This document shows positions 9,832-19,300 of a DNA stretch of 51,639 nt, piece after piece (the stretch's first letter is position 1; every line of letters begins with the position of its first letter). The notes under the pieces were generated by a model. The model saw only the letters and a list, made by a program, of their open reading frames with translations, made no database searches and was not told the origin of the DNA. Source of the stretch: Hortaea werneckii (Eukaryota; Ascomycota; Dothideomycetes; Mycosphaerellales; Teratosphaeriaceae); contig JBAOKB010000003.1 in assembly GCA_037044905.1 (NCBI GenBank), forward strand, positions 1 to 51,639. Direction: 5' to 3'. The translations under genes and the position numbers were made by a program.

Positions 9832-11077
9832 TCATGAGTCCAACACCTTGGTCACACCCGGTTCAATCTCGTTAAGCTTCTCCGACAATTCCTGCCACAC
9901 TCTTCTCTGCATCTCTGGGCCTTCCTTGCCTTGGACAAGGGGCGCACATTCCTCGACCCTACAATTACTCATATACTTGCCATGCGTCCCCGGACCAGAA
10001 AGCGCAGCATGGACTAGAGTTCTGCTTCCAACCTCCGTTGTCCGACACATGACGCGCATGACCAGGTTCAAGACGGTTTTGGCTACGGAGCCGAATGAGG
10101 CGACACTATAACGGACCAGCTCGCTGATGCACCATCCAGGGTTGACCTGATTGGAACGTCAGTACGATACGCTTGAGCACCAGTGAATCGAGGATTGCAA
10201 CGAACAAAGTTCAGCGTGACTTTCAACTGATCGACAGGATGATTGCGGGCTATCTCGCGACAAGCGAGAACCTCGAGGAGCTTAGACAGCGCGTATCGCT
10301 CAGCCATACGAGCTTCTTCGGGCTCATTCAGCGTCTTGAAAATCGTCGGAGAGGTTCTCTCAGGGAACTAACCAATAGCTTTAGCATCGTTCTAGCAACC
10401 AACTCCCCTGAAGGGGAGGATACTTACGGATGTAACAAAGTGCATCTCCGAGCTCACGACCGTAAGAGTAGGGATAGTATTAAACCTATTCCCACTCTCC
10501 TGGAGCTTCGGGAGAAGGAGCAGCGCCAAAAGGAAAGTACTGACGACGTTGACGGTGATGGTACTCTCATTGCCCGCGACAGTGGTGAACTCCGGGGTAT
10601 CTGCCAGGAGGAGAAGAAGAAGAAGACCATTAGCCCAACACCACCAAATCGAAAGGGGGCAAAAATCCTTTTCTCTCTGAAGGTGGGAAAAAAGGAATCG
10701 CCCAACTTACTAATCCCCGCATTCAAGAGCGCAACATCAAGCCGCGCCAAACCCTTCGCACGCTGCGCGAACGCCTTGACGCTCTCATAGTCCGTCAGAT
10801 CCAGGGGCCACACGTCCACGACGCCTTTGCGGCCCGTACTCGCTTCGATATCCTGCTTAGCCGCCTCGCCCTTCGCGGAGCTCCGGCAGGCGATGATGAC
10901 CTTCTCCGCGTTCAGGCGCACGAAGTGGCGGACGGCTTCCTTGCCTAGACCGGTGTTGGAGCCCGTGACGATGATGGTTTGGCCGCTGCAGTCGTGGGTT
11001 GGGAAAGGGGGCGTGATGAAGAATTGGGAGTAGAGGAAGTGGGGGAGGAAGCCGGTTAGGATGTCGGAGGCAGACAT
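9832..11077 (-). CDS. Short-chain dehydrogenase/reductase (classical SDR, retinol-dehydrogenase/WWOX-like)
   Basis: Four exons (11077-10711, 10600-10428, 10367-10206, 10146-9832) with introns of 110, 60 and 59 nt give 338 aa in one frame. Classical SDRs are NAD(P)-dependent oxidoreductases with a Rossmann fold. The cofactor motif 'TGSNTGLGKE' begins at about residue 38, 'LLNAGI' is the NAG motif and 'VVSSEMH' supplies the catalytic Ser. 'YALSK' is the YxxxK catalytic pair, and 'VNPGWC' follows as in family members. The spliced reading is clearly better than any unspliced frame, because it reunites NAG, Ser and YxxxK in order. The third donor is a weaker GTTCGT, but its branch (CTGAC) and acceptor are good. 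The substrate is unknown. The stop codon is only 20 bp from the mobile-element copy, so the 3' UTR probably overlaps the element. Confidence 0.87.
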
Positions 11078-11786
11078 GTTTCTTGGTTTCTTTTTGGAGA
11101 GAGTGGCCTTCGGTTGCTGAGGCAGGTAGTGATGTAGAAAAGTTCAGGCCACAAGGTAGAAGCTGAGATGTGAACGCACGCTACAATGGCATGTGGTCTT
11201 CTCAGTCGAGAGATGATCTTGCTTTTTGTATTCACACCAATCGGGTCCTACAATGATCGCACACCGGGGACTAGCGGTCTTAAGCGGCGGTATGCAAAGG
11301 CGAGCGTGTTGTGTTGACGGTCAGTTATTGTTGCACACGATCACGAGAGCCGTCTGCTTGTGAGGACCGGACTCCGGCCCTCCCAACTATGTCACTCTCA
11401 AGTCCGGTCGGAGCAAAATTGCCCCGTCCCCGAATGTGTGCCCATTGGCTTGCAGGGCCGGCGCATACACCTCTTAAAGTACTGTACCTTACCTTACGCT
11501 GCTGCCTACATGTACCTAGCCGTGTGACGGATCCATCATTTGGCATGCTCGCTATCTCCGGGCAAGCTTAGATGCACACGCCACGGTCATTGCTATCGTA
11601 TGGTGTCCCCCACTCAAGGGCGAATGACCATGCAGTGGCCGTCTGCACTTTATGAAACCATTGCGACATGCGAGGAAAATGTGGTACCATTGAACATCGA
11701 AGAATCGTTACATTCGCTTGAACGCTAATAACAACAAAAAATATCCCGCCAAATTCGTCAAGATGCTTTTTTCCTGGGAATTAAAT
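11078..11786. other. Intergenic region: SDR promoter and ZIP 3' flank
   Basis: About 700 bp between the start of the SDR gene and the stop of the ZIP gene (both minus strand). I see no further gene. Motifs of the type TACTGTACCTTACCTTA occur near 11477, a composition common in fungal upstream regions. Confidence 0.45.
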
Positions 11787-12916
11787 CTAAGCCCAGTTGC
11801 CCAACAAAGCCATCAGACCGGCTCCCAGCGCCATCATGCCAACGGCCGAGAGCACCTCGCGGACGGGCGCTTTCTGCATATACTCGCTGAACATGAACTC
11901 GTGCGCCATAAGCTCGATCAGACCCGTGTAGATCAGGATTCCAGCAGAGATCGAGTCGAAGATGCCGTTCGTGATGAGCGTCTTCTGGCTCCCCGGGGCG
12001 AAGCTTGTCCGTACGCCAATGCCAATGGCAATCGCAATAGGCGTGGAGATAGCATAGCCCACGCCGAGTAGGTACGGCGTCCATCTCCTAGACTTCGGCC
12101 ACTCTACGCTTGCAAGTCGGGTGCCAAGTGCGAGACCTTCGAAAGTCTGGTGGAAGGCAAGCACGACATAAAGCGTCTCGAATTCTTCGCCTGACACAGC
12201 CAAGGTCAATCCAATGAAGACCGAGTGGAAGATGACGCCGAATTCCAAGATGAAGATTGCGGTTAGCTGGGCGGCGTAGCTCTCCGGGTCAAAAGCTTTG
12301 TGGTGGTCCTCGTGGTCCATATGGCTACGGGAATGACCAAGGTGATCGTCGCCGGGTACATGCGGGCCACTACACGACGCTTGTCGTTGCATCTCCAGCT
12401 CAGGCTGCTCGGGCAAGTCCTTAAATCCATCAAAGTCGCCTTCCTTCTTGGCGAGCGCTTGATGGCCATCCCCATGTTCGTGGCTGTGCCCGTGGTCGTG
12501 TCCGAATTTCGCATATCGCATCGTCATCAGTTCAACAAAGAACATGGCGAAGACTACCATGAGGCAGATGCCTTCGACCCAGGGATAAGAAGTGATAGGT
12601 CCAGACAAGCATGGATTTTTCAAAGCTTCATTGGCAGGCGCCAACAAATGTATGAAAGCGGTTGCCACAATCACCCCGCTGCCAAAATACTGGACGAAAC
12701 AGTTAGTCTGATGAATCGCCTGCGACGTTGTGAACGGAGTGTTGTCGTTACCTTGGCAATAAAGAAGGCCCATCCTGGCACACCGATATCCTTGTGCCGT
12801 GCTGCGAAGACCGGGAACCAAGTCCCCAGGAACGATCCGACCAAGATGACGAAGATGGATGATATCCTGACACCGATCCGGCCGTTGTAATCGTTTCCGC
12901 CCTCGCACGTCGACAT
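11787..12916 (-). CDS. ZIP-family zinc/iron transporter (Zrt1/Zrt2-like)
   Basis: Exons 12916-12752 and 12689-11787 with a 62-nt intron (GTAACG...GACTAAC...CCAG), phase 0, give 355 aa, standard for fungal plasma-membrane ZIP permeases. These import Zn2+ (or Fe2+) into the cytosol. TM1 contains 'ISSIFVILVGSFLGTWFPV', and 'YFGSGVIVATAFIHLLAPAN' is the conserved TM2-3 region. The variable cytosolic loop between TM3 and TM4 is His-rich ('HDHGHSHEHGDGHQ' and 'HSRSHMDHEDHH'), a metal-sensing or binding loop. TM4 'FGVIFHSVFIG' and TM5 'HQTFEGLALG' carry the intramembrane metal-coordinating His/Glu residues. The N-terminal tail before TM1 is short (about 19 residues) but includes the usual Cys-Gly-x-Asp pattern. 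Such genes are normally induced by zinc starvation; I could not confirm a zinc-responsive element by eye. Confidence 0.93.
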
Positions 12917-13805
12917 AGTGGTTAGGCCGAGTTGATCGCGAAAGTGAAGCCAGGCGCAATCCAGCCGCTCGCAAAAAGACCTTGATAGGGTTTCCCGCTT
13001 CCCTGGCTGTGATACAAGAAGGCTACCAGCTGGACGGAGGACGGTGTGAGCTCGCAGGAATTGGCATAGGCGACGCTTGGAGCTTGGTTGAGGGAAACAT
13101 GCTGCAAACCTAGAAGCAAAGGTCTTGGCAAATTGCACCTTGATGGACACGCAGTGACCATCTTACATAGTACCCACTCCACATGGGCAGTTGCTGACCC
13201 GCCGCTTGCTGAGAGTCGGCTGCTTGTCTTGTTGCTTCTTCCGACGAAAGACAATCGATATTTACCATCACTACAGTAATCTGGCACATAGTGAGATAAT
13301 GTACGCATATAACCAAGATGAAAGGGTAGAGGATGGATAAGGAACGATGCGCTTTCCTGTTCCTGGTTCTCTTCCGCATCGTCATCAATTCCTGCGGCTC
13401 CTTTGCCGCTGACTAACACTACTCCTCAGCGCTTTCTGATTGGCTCGCGCTGCTACGTCTGGCGATAGCGATGGATGGCCCTCTTCTCAATTTGCCTGAA
13501 AGATGATGGCTTATTAGATTGAAGATAATGACATCTCCGCGTGCGCTTCTGCCTTCGGTTTGCATAGCCGGTAGGTTTGTGGTCTAGCGTTCCTTGAGGT
13601 TGCGCGCCTCAGTCATACGACGAAACCGCTGGCAAGCGCATGGATGGCCTTGACGGGGTTGCTTGCGTGCTTTGAATTCTCACGCAACCCATCGCGAGAC
13701 CCTGGCGACCCACGAGGCTAAATGGCTCGCAAGGGCATGATGGCGTGTCGCAATCGCAGCTGCGGGCAGATTCCAGCATCTCCTCCTCACCCGGCCTCGA
13801 TTTCA
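12917..13805. other. Intergenic region: ZIP promoter and BolA 3' flank
   Basis: Upstream of the ZIP gene and downstream of the BolA gene. A 165-codon open frame (12922-13419, minus) lies here but has no recognisable motif and no convincing splice into the ZIP gene. Confidence 0.4.
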
Positions 13806-14284
13806 TCATGCGCTTTCCTTCGCCTTCGCCTTCTCCTCTTCCTCCACAGTGCGCGTCCGCAGCTGCAGGGCATGGATGCCGCCTTCCGCCGCCAGCTCAT
13901 CCTTCAGCAGGGTATAGACCATCCGGTGGCGCGCGGGTTGCATCTTCGACTTGAAGGCGTCCGACGTGATATATACTCTGTGTAGGAGACTCTTCTCAGC
14001 ATTGACAAGATTCGTGCGGAAGATGGGGTCTCTTCAAGATCGGACGGACCTGAAATGGGTTTCCCGTGACGTGCTGCCTTGCATGGCTTTATGATGGGCG
14101 TGTAGGTGTGAATCATTGAAGATCTCGAGTGCCGTCGGCGTCAGAGTCTCGTTGATCTGGACAACGTAGCAGAGAACTGTCAGCCTGTGGTCTAAGGCTA
14201 CCGGTATGCAGGTGGTAGCTAGATGGCTTAGAAACCGACCTTCGCCCGCATGACATCTTCCATCGGCGTCTGTGAAGTAGCCAT
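13806..14284 (-). CDS. BolA-family protein (iron-sulfur biogenesis partner of monothiol glutaredoxin)
   Basis: A short three-exon gene (14284-14240, 14156-14050, 13977-13806; introns of 83 and 72 nt) encoding 107 aa. BolA proteins pair with CGFS glutaredoxins (Grx5/Grx4) to bind or hand over [2Fe-2S] clusters. The core motif is exact: 'ALEIFNDSHLHAHHKAM' with the His pair, then 'SRETHFRVYITSDAF' and 'ARHRMVYTLLKDELA'. The helix-turn-helix-like end is 'GGIHALQLRTRT', and the C-terminus is a charged Glu/Lys tail. It resembles the BolA1/Uvi31 subgroup, but no obvious mitochondrial presequence is visible; exon 1 encodes only 15 residues. Because exon 1 is 45 nt, gene finders could miss it. It shares a 250-bp promoter with the divergent gene at 14535. 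Confidence 0.92.
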
Positions 14285-14534
14285 TGTTCTTTGAAATAGT
14301 GTGCGCTGCACCGCAGCCCCTCGTGTAGCTAATCGAAACATAAATGGCGGCTATAGATGTACTTGTGCTGTAAGACAAAATGAGCGTTCGAAGATGCAAG
14401 GCAAGCGGGGGATTTTCGGCTTATGACACCCTCTACGCGCATAGATCTCATGAGCATGTGAAAGTCAACTCGCGTCACCAGCATCGACATGTGAGACCAA
14501 CTTCGTCTGCAGTAAAAGCTGTCGCTGTCCACCC
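14285..14534. promoter_or_regulatory. Bidirectional promoter, BolA (-) / conserved unknown gene (+)
   Basis: A 250-bp gap separates two divergent start codons, so both genes must be driven from here. No canonical TATA box stands out. Function is inferred from geometry. Confidence 0.55.
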
Positions 14535-15455
14535 ATGTCTCCCATCCGACGCTATCTGCGCATCACCAAGTATTCCGTCCTCGAAGTGCGAATTTATCTG
14601 GACAAACCCTCGGATGCTCCATGGCTGCTCTCCTCACGCGACCCTGTCCTCCCACGCATCATCGAAGAAGTCCGCCCAAAGGTGCTACCGAAGCTACGTG
14701 AAGAGAACGAGAACTCCAAGAGGAAGGGGAGCAAGAAGAACCGAGGGATTAAGGATGTAGTCAGCCAGGGTATGTAGTAGTATATGCCCACATGCCTTTC
14801 ATGTCGCAGATCGCTAAAGTACCGGATAGACGACTTCGAGGTCACCATCTTCCTCACGGAACTCTCTACCCGGCATTCCCTGCTCACCAAGCAGAAGTCG
14901 TTCCAAGACAAGCCCAAGTTGAAATCCACCAGCAACAAGCTTACCGGGTGGCTCAACACCAGCGAGAACCCGATCCACATCGAAGACGACGAGCGACCGC
15001 CGGAGATCCTGCAGGAGCATGCCGAGGACGCCCCCGAGCTACGCGACATTCCCGAGTCGGACGCGAGTAATAAGCCCCAGGACGCGACAGCCGACGAAGA
15101 CGAGCCCTTATTCGTAAGTTCAGACGACGAGGAATTCTTCGCTACGCAGCGCGCCGCACGTCCGTCTAAACGGCGCAAGAGGGACGGGAGCAGAAGAGAC
15201 GAGACACGAGCAGCTGAAGTGGAAGACGAGGATGCAGAAGAAGCACCGGAAGATGACAAGAAGAAGCTAGCCATGAACACGTCCTACGACGGCTTCAGCA
15301 TCTACGGCCGCATCCTCTGCCTAGTCGTGAAGCGCAAAGGGAAGAGGTCCCAGCCGCTGCAGACGGCGCCGGCGGGCGGGAGCCAGATGATGGAGCAGTG
15401 GGTTAGTACGCAGGCGGCGCAGGATGCTGGGCTTGATGAGGACGATGAGGGATGA
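14535..15455 (+). CDS. Conserved fungal protein of unknown function with acidic and basic low-complexity region
   Basis: Exons 14535-14769 and 14830-15455 with a 60-nt intron (GTATGT...GCTAAA...GATAG) give 286 aa. The acceptor at 14829 was chosen because earlier AGs give a stop or a wrong frame; the join reads 'KDVVSQDDFEVTIFLTE'. The N-terminal ~100 residues are folded-looking and hydrophobic-patterned ('RRYLRITKYSVLEVRIYLD', 'VLPRIIEEVRPKVLPKLREE', 'STRHSLLTKQKSF'). I have a recollection of similar text in other Pezizomycotina proteins but know no function. The middle is acidic and disordered. A basic 'PSKRRKRDGSRRDE' patch looks like a nuclear localisation signal. A second ordered block 'NTSYDGFSIYGRILCLVVKRKG' precedes a short C-terminal helix. 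'IHIEDDERPP' resembles a SUMO-interacting motif (hydrophobic core plus acids). A nuclear role is inferred. Confidence 0.8.
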
Positions 15456-15933
15456 TTGAAGCATACGCGAGGAAAGAATTCGAAAATAGAAGGAGGAGAT
15501 GAGGCAACAGTCTTGCGGGGGAAAGAAAGCAAGCTTGCTATTTTATCTCTTTCCTATGCGATGAGGTTTTCGCAGGAGCGCGCACGCCCTCGACTCCTAG
15601 TAAATCCTGGAATTGGAAAAAAACCAGGAAAAAGTCTCCAGCGCACGAACTAACAAGGGAGATTCCACGCTCACCCTGTGGGATGAGAAAAAACAATTCC
15701 ATCCCACAAAGCTCCCTTTAAAATAAAGATCCAGAAGAACAAGATTTTTTTCACAAAATAAACCACAACGACCCTTGAAAAGACCCGCCAAAAAATTGCA
15801 AGACGCAGAAGAGATTGTTTTTTTCTTCCAAAAAGGTTTTCGAACAGCGAACAAGGAGCCTTCAGACAGGCAAGCTCCTCAGGCCTCGCCCGCTCGACTC
15901 ATCCGAGCCGAAGAACGGAGCGAGTGAAGACGC
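15456..15933. other. Convergent 3' flanks, A/T-tract-rich
   Basis: 3' regions of the conserved unknown gene (+) and the 67-aa repeat-protein gene (-). Between 15610 and 15860 there are many short A and T runs and no supported reading frame. Confidence 0.45.
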
Positions 15934-16214
15934 TTACAAGCGCTGGACCTAAAAGGAGAAGAACGTTAGCAAGAAAGATCATAGCAAGATGAGGGGGGTT
16001 GTTAGGAGGAGGAGGATGGACTTACGCTGCAGGTGTAAACCGGGACAATGTTCTTGGTCTTCTGCAGGGTGCACTTAGGCATGGCGATGACCCTGCCTTT
16101 CTGCTGCAGGGTGCAGGTGTACACGGGCACAATGTTCTTCGTCTTCTGCAGCGTGCAGGTGTAGACGGGGACAATGTTCTTGCCCAGGGTCATCTCGGAG
16201 TTGGAGGCAATCAT
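15934..16214 (-). CDS. 67-aa Cys-containing internal-repeat protein, unknown function
   Basis: Exon 1 (16214-16026) and a 5-codon exon 2 (15948-15934) flank a textbook 77-nt intron (GTAAGT...TTGCTAACG...TTTTAG). The peptide is built from a repeat: 'KNIVPVYTCTLQKT' at about residues 12-25, 'KNIVPVYTCTLQQK' at 26-39, then a half-repeat 'MPKCTLQKT' and a third 'KNIVPVYTC' before the end. Cys recurs at each unit (four in total). The DNA units are also close copies but differ mainly at third positions (GTC/GTG, CCC/CCG, ACG/ACC), suggesting selection on the protein. There is no signal peptide, no dibasic Kex2 site and no membrane segment. The ATG context (ATCAAAATGA) and a CT-rich upstream leader look like a strongly expressed gene. 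I do not recognise a family. Confidence 0.68.
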
Positions 16215-16380
16215 TTTGATTTGGAGATTTGGTTAGCTTAAAAAGCTGGAAAGTTGGTTTGGAAAATAGCGAGTGTCTGTAGTTGGTAAGTTTTGCGGTG
16301 GTAGAGAGAAAAAAGAGAGGGTTGGGAAGAGGTTCGAGAGGGGGTATTTAGCTTAGGAGCATGGAAATTGCACGTGGGTG
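16215..16380 (-). promoter_or_regulatory. Core promoter/leader of the repeat-protein gene
   Basis: Read on the minus strand, the 160 bp before the ATG contain a TAAATACC box about 140 bp upstream and a long pyrimidine stretch (CTCTCTTTTTTCTCTC). An A-rich leader follows. This architecture is typical of highly expressed filamentous-fungal genes. Inferred, not demonstrated. Confidence 0.45.
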
Positions 16381-19300
16381 TGGTCTTTGAACGTGGCCCG
16401 GAGAAAGAACCAGGAAAGGATTTGATGATTGTTCACGGCGGACGGGGATTTCTTAATATTGTTCTTGGGTGGAGTCGATATAGTTGGTACTGTGAGATGT
16501 CTTTGTGGCAGGCAGCTTGATATTGTTCCTCCTTGGGACAAAGGCATCGGTATACTACCCTTCGCCGATATTGACTGGTACAGGCGAGCGACGATAGAGG
16601 ATACACGCAAATTGTAATATGTCGCGTGTCCCTCAAAGAGTAGAGGAGGCTGTCGTGAAAGGAAGCATGGAACTCTCGGAGATGATTGCTAGGTCATGTG
16701 CGGATGATATGTTGCTAGAGCCACGAATGAGCAATTTGTCGTACGGAGCAATCTATTTTCTCACCGGCATGACGATACGAAAGATTGCGCCGTGATGTGA
16801 AAGGACATGAGGTGGTAGTCGCGGGAAAAGTACGAGAAGGGCAAGGACGATCCAGCTGCTTTCGACTTTGGCGAGCATTCCGGAGCCTACAGGCTGCAGA
16901 GCGCAAGTCTTCCCGACTACCTACCTGAGACACTTACTCTCGTCGCTGTTGGCTCCCCATTACTGCTCCACGGAGCAGAAAGCCTATACAGCATCAACGT
17001 GGCACAGTGGTGTTGTCAAAGTAAACAAGCTTGAGCATCTCAAGCACAAACCAATGCATACCTACACAATGCCACCCCACCATGCCCCACAGCGAGCCAG
17101 ACGTACACAAGGTTCCCAAGGGCTGCATGTATGTACTTGGCCGCGAGTCATCCTCTACCCACTCACATCGATGTGCCTAGACCCCGAAGGATGTGTTTCA
17201 ATAATCCGTCTGACCTATAGACATGATGTGATGGCGACATAATCTGGAGCACCAGGAGTGGGGAAAAAACTACTGGGGACGCGACCTTGGCCGAGCCCAA
17301 CTTCTCTGGCTCTTAATGACCATGAAACATGCCAATTGAGGGGGATGGTGGGGAGACGACAACCACACGAGACATGCGGAGTAACTAAAAGCTTAAGAAG
17401 AGTGATGATATGAAAATAGGAACAAGGTGCGGAGGTTGTTGGGCATCAAAAAGCCAAATCCTTTGTGATTGCTAAGAACTACCATAAACTAAAAAATTGC
17501 CAAAGCAAAAAGGCGTCTAAAAAGGGCGCGCGTCGCATCGCAGCAGCCTCTTTTTGCGCGCGGGGGTATATACCGAATTCCTGTAACTCCCAAGATTCCC
17601 AATGCAATGTCAAGGGGGAAGAAACTCTCCCGCCCAAGGGCGAACCATATCGAGGTTCTGTATTATTACAAGGTCTGTGCGTATTATAGGGTGATGGAAA
17701 GGAGGCCAGAGCCCTAGCTTGGGCGGGCTGGAGGTGATGGGCCCACAAAAGCTGCTCTGCCTTCTCACACGCCGACCAGCGGCGGAAAGTAAGAAGGATG
17801 GGGCGGAGTGTGAAGTTCGCGCCCGGTGAGGCTGGGTTGTAGGCGAAAGGCGGCGACAGCGGGATGCGCGGGAAGAGCTAGGTGACTCATTCGCTTGGGT
17901 CCAGCTTGCATGTCGAATAGATTGCAGAGTGTGGAGCGACAGGATGCATTGCGTGCATATTGGATGCTCGAAAAAGGTGGATGCAGTTCGCCCGCGTGAT
18001 CGCAGCTGGAGAAGTTGCGCGCGTGGAATGTCCTGTGGAGCTGGGCTTGGGGGCGCCAATCACAGCGCACAGCGCGGCTGTGAAACAATGGCTCGGTTGG
18101 ATTTAGCCGAGTCGAGGATGGTTTCGGCCGCGAAACACCATGGCGATGATGGTGAGAAGGGATAATGCCGTTGGAAGATGCGACAGTCGTCTAAATTCGT
18201 GGATTCATATTGATATCGGTCGACAGAGCGGTAGTAGACCTCAGATGGACTGAAGAGCTTGTCCGATCTGTTCATTTAGATGGGACTGGAGGTAGAGGCC
18301 GGGTTGGCGGGGGGCCAGGGCAAGGCGGGAAGCTGGCTGCAGGCATTGTGTCTGGTGGATTGACGTTTGAAGTCGATTCCGGAGTGGTAGTGGTGGTTGT
18401 GGCGAGAGAGATATAAAGCAAGGGCTTGGTCGCTTTATGAGTCCGCAGTGGATATCAGAGGCCGGGTGCCGTTAGATGTGGCTGTAGAGCGTTGGTCTTC
18501 GTTGGTCGTGTTAATAGTAAGATCGTAGAGTTGTGAGATTGGCAGTGTAGAAAGAGCGATAGGGCAACCAGATAACTTATATCTTTCGAAACGGACTACC
18601 AAGCAGGACCGTGCAGCGGTCATTTCCCATGATGCAAACCGCGGGCAGACCGCTTACTCTGCAATCCACATCACCCTGGAAGCGGTGTGTCCGTGAGTTC
18701 ACCTACCAAGCAGCAAAAGGAGCCTGGTGAGCAATAACAGTACCTCAGCTTGGCTCCGAAGCTAAAATGGAGTGCATGACCATGGACAGGGCTGAGACGA
18801 CAGGGGGCGGGCTCGGGCATGACAACATCTGGTCAGATCACATTCCACTTTTGTACCGTTCGCAGGGGCCACCCGCACGGATTTGCGTTTCATAACTGCG
18901 TTCGTATCGCTCAGGATGCGCTGATCCAACTATACGATCCCCCCGTTTGCGTGTCGCCGCCCTGGCACAGCAGCGTCATGGCATGCTCTCCATCGGTATG
19001 CGCGACGCTTTAGGGTTGCCTTGCATACGTGGAGTCGTCGTGGTCGACTGACGCACCAGTGGAGTTTGTGGTCAGGCCATGCGCTGTGACTGGGAGCTTA
19101 AAGCCCGCACGCTACGGCGTACTGTACCTGATTCTGCTACTGGGATCCGCGAAGAGCCGCGGAGAACAGTGCGGGAACGGCCCAAGCTAGGCAACGCGAG
19201 CACGGTGAGAAAGGGGCATGGCGTGACGCATTGGTCAGCTCGCATTGCTGCAGCATAAGCTTGAGGCCACGAGGCACCAGCTTAGGTGCAGCCCGCCGCT

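Noticed and set aside
12922..13419. Possible upstream exon of the ZIP transporter
   Set aside because: The ZIP start at 12916 already gives a normal fungal ZIP N-terminus, and the upstream frame has no transporter-like sequence.
16425..16570. Apparent decayed copies of the NIVPVYTC repeat (ATATTGTTC-like blocks) upstream of the small repeat-protein gene
   Set aside because: Similarity is limited to about ten bases per block and does not extend to a shared frame.
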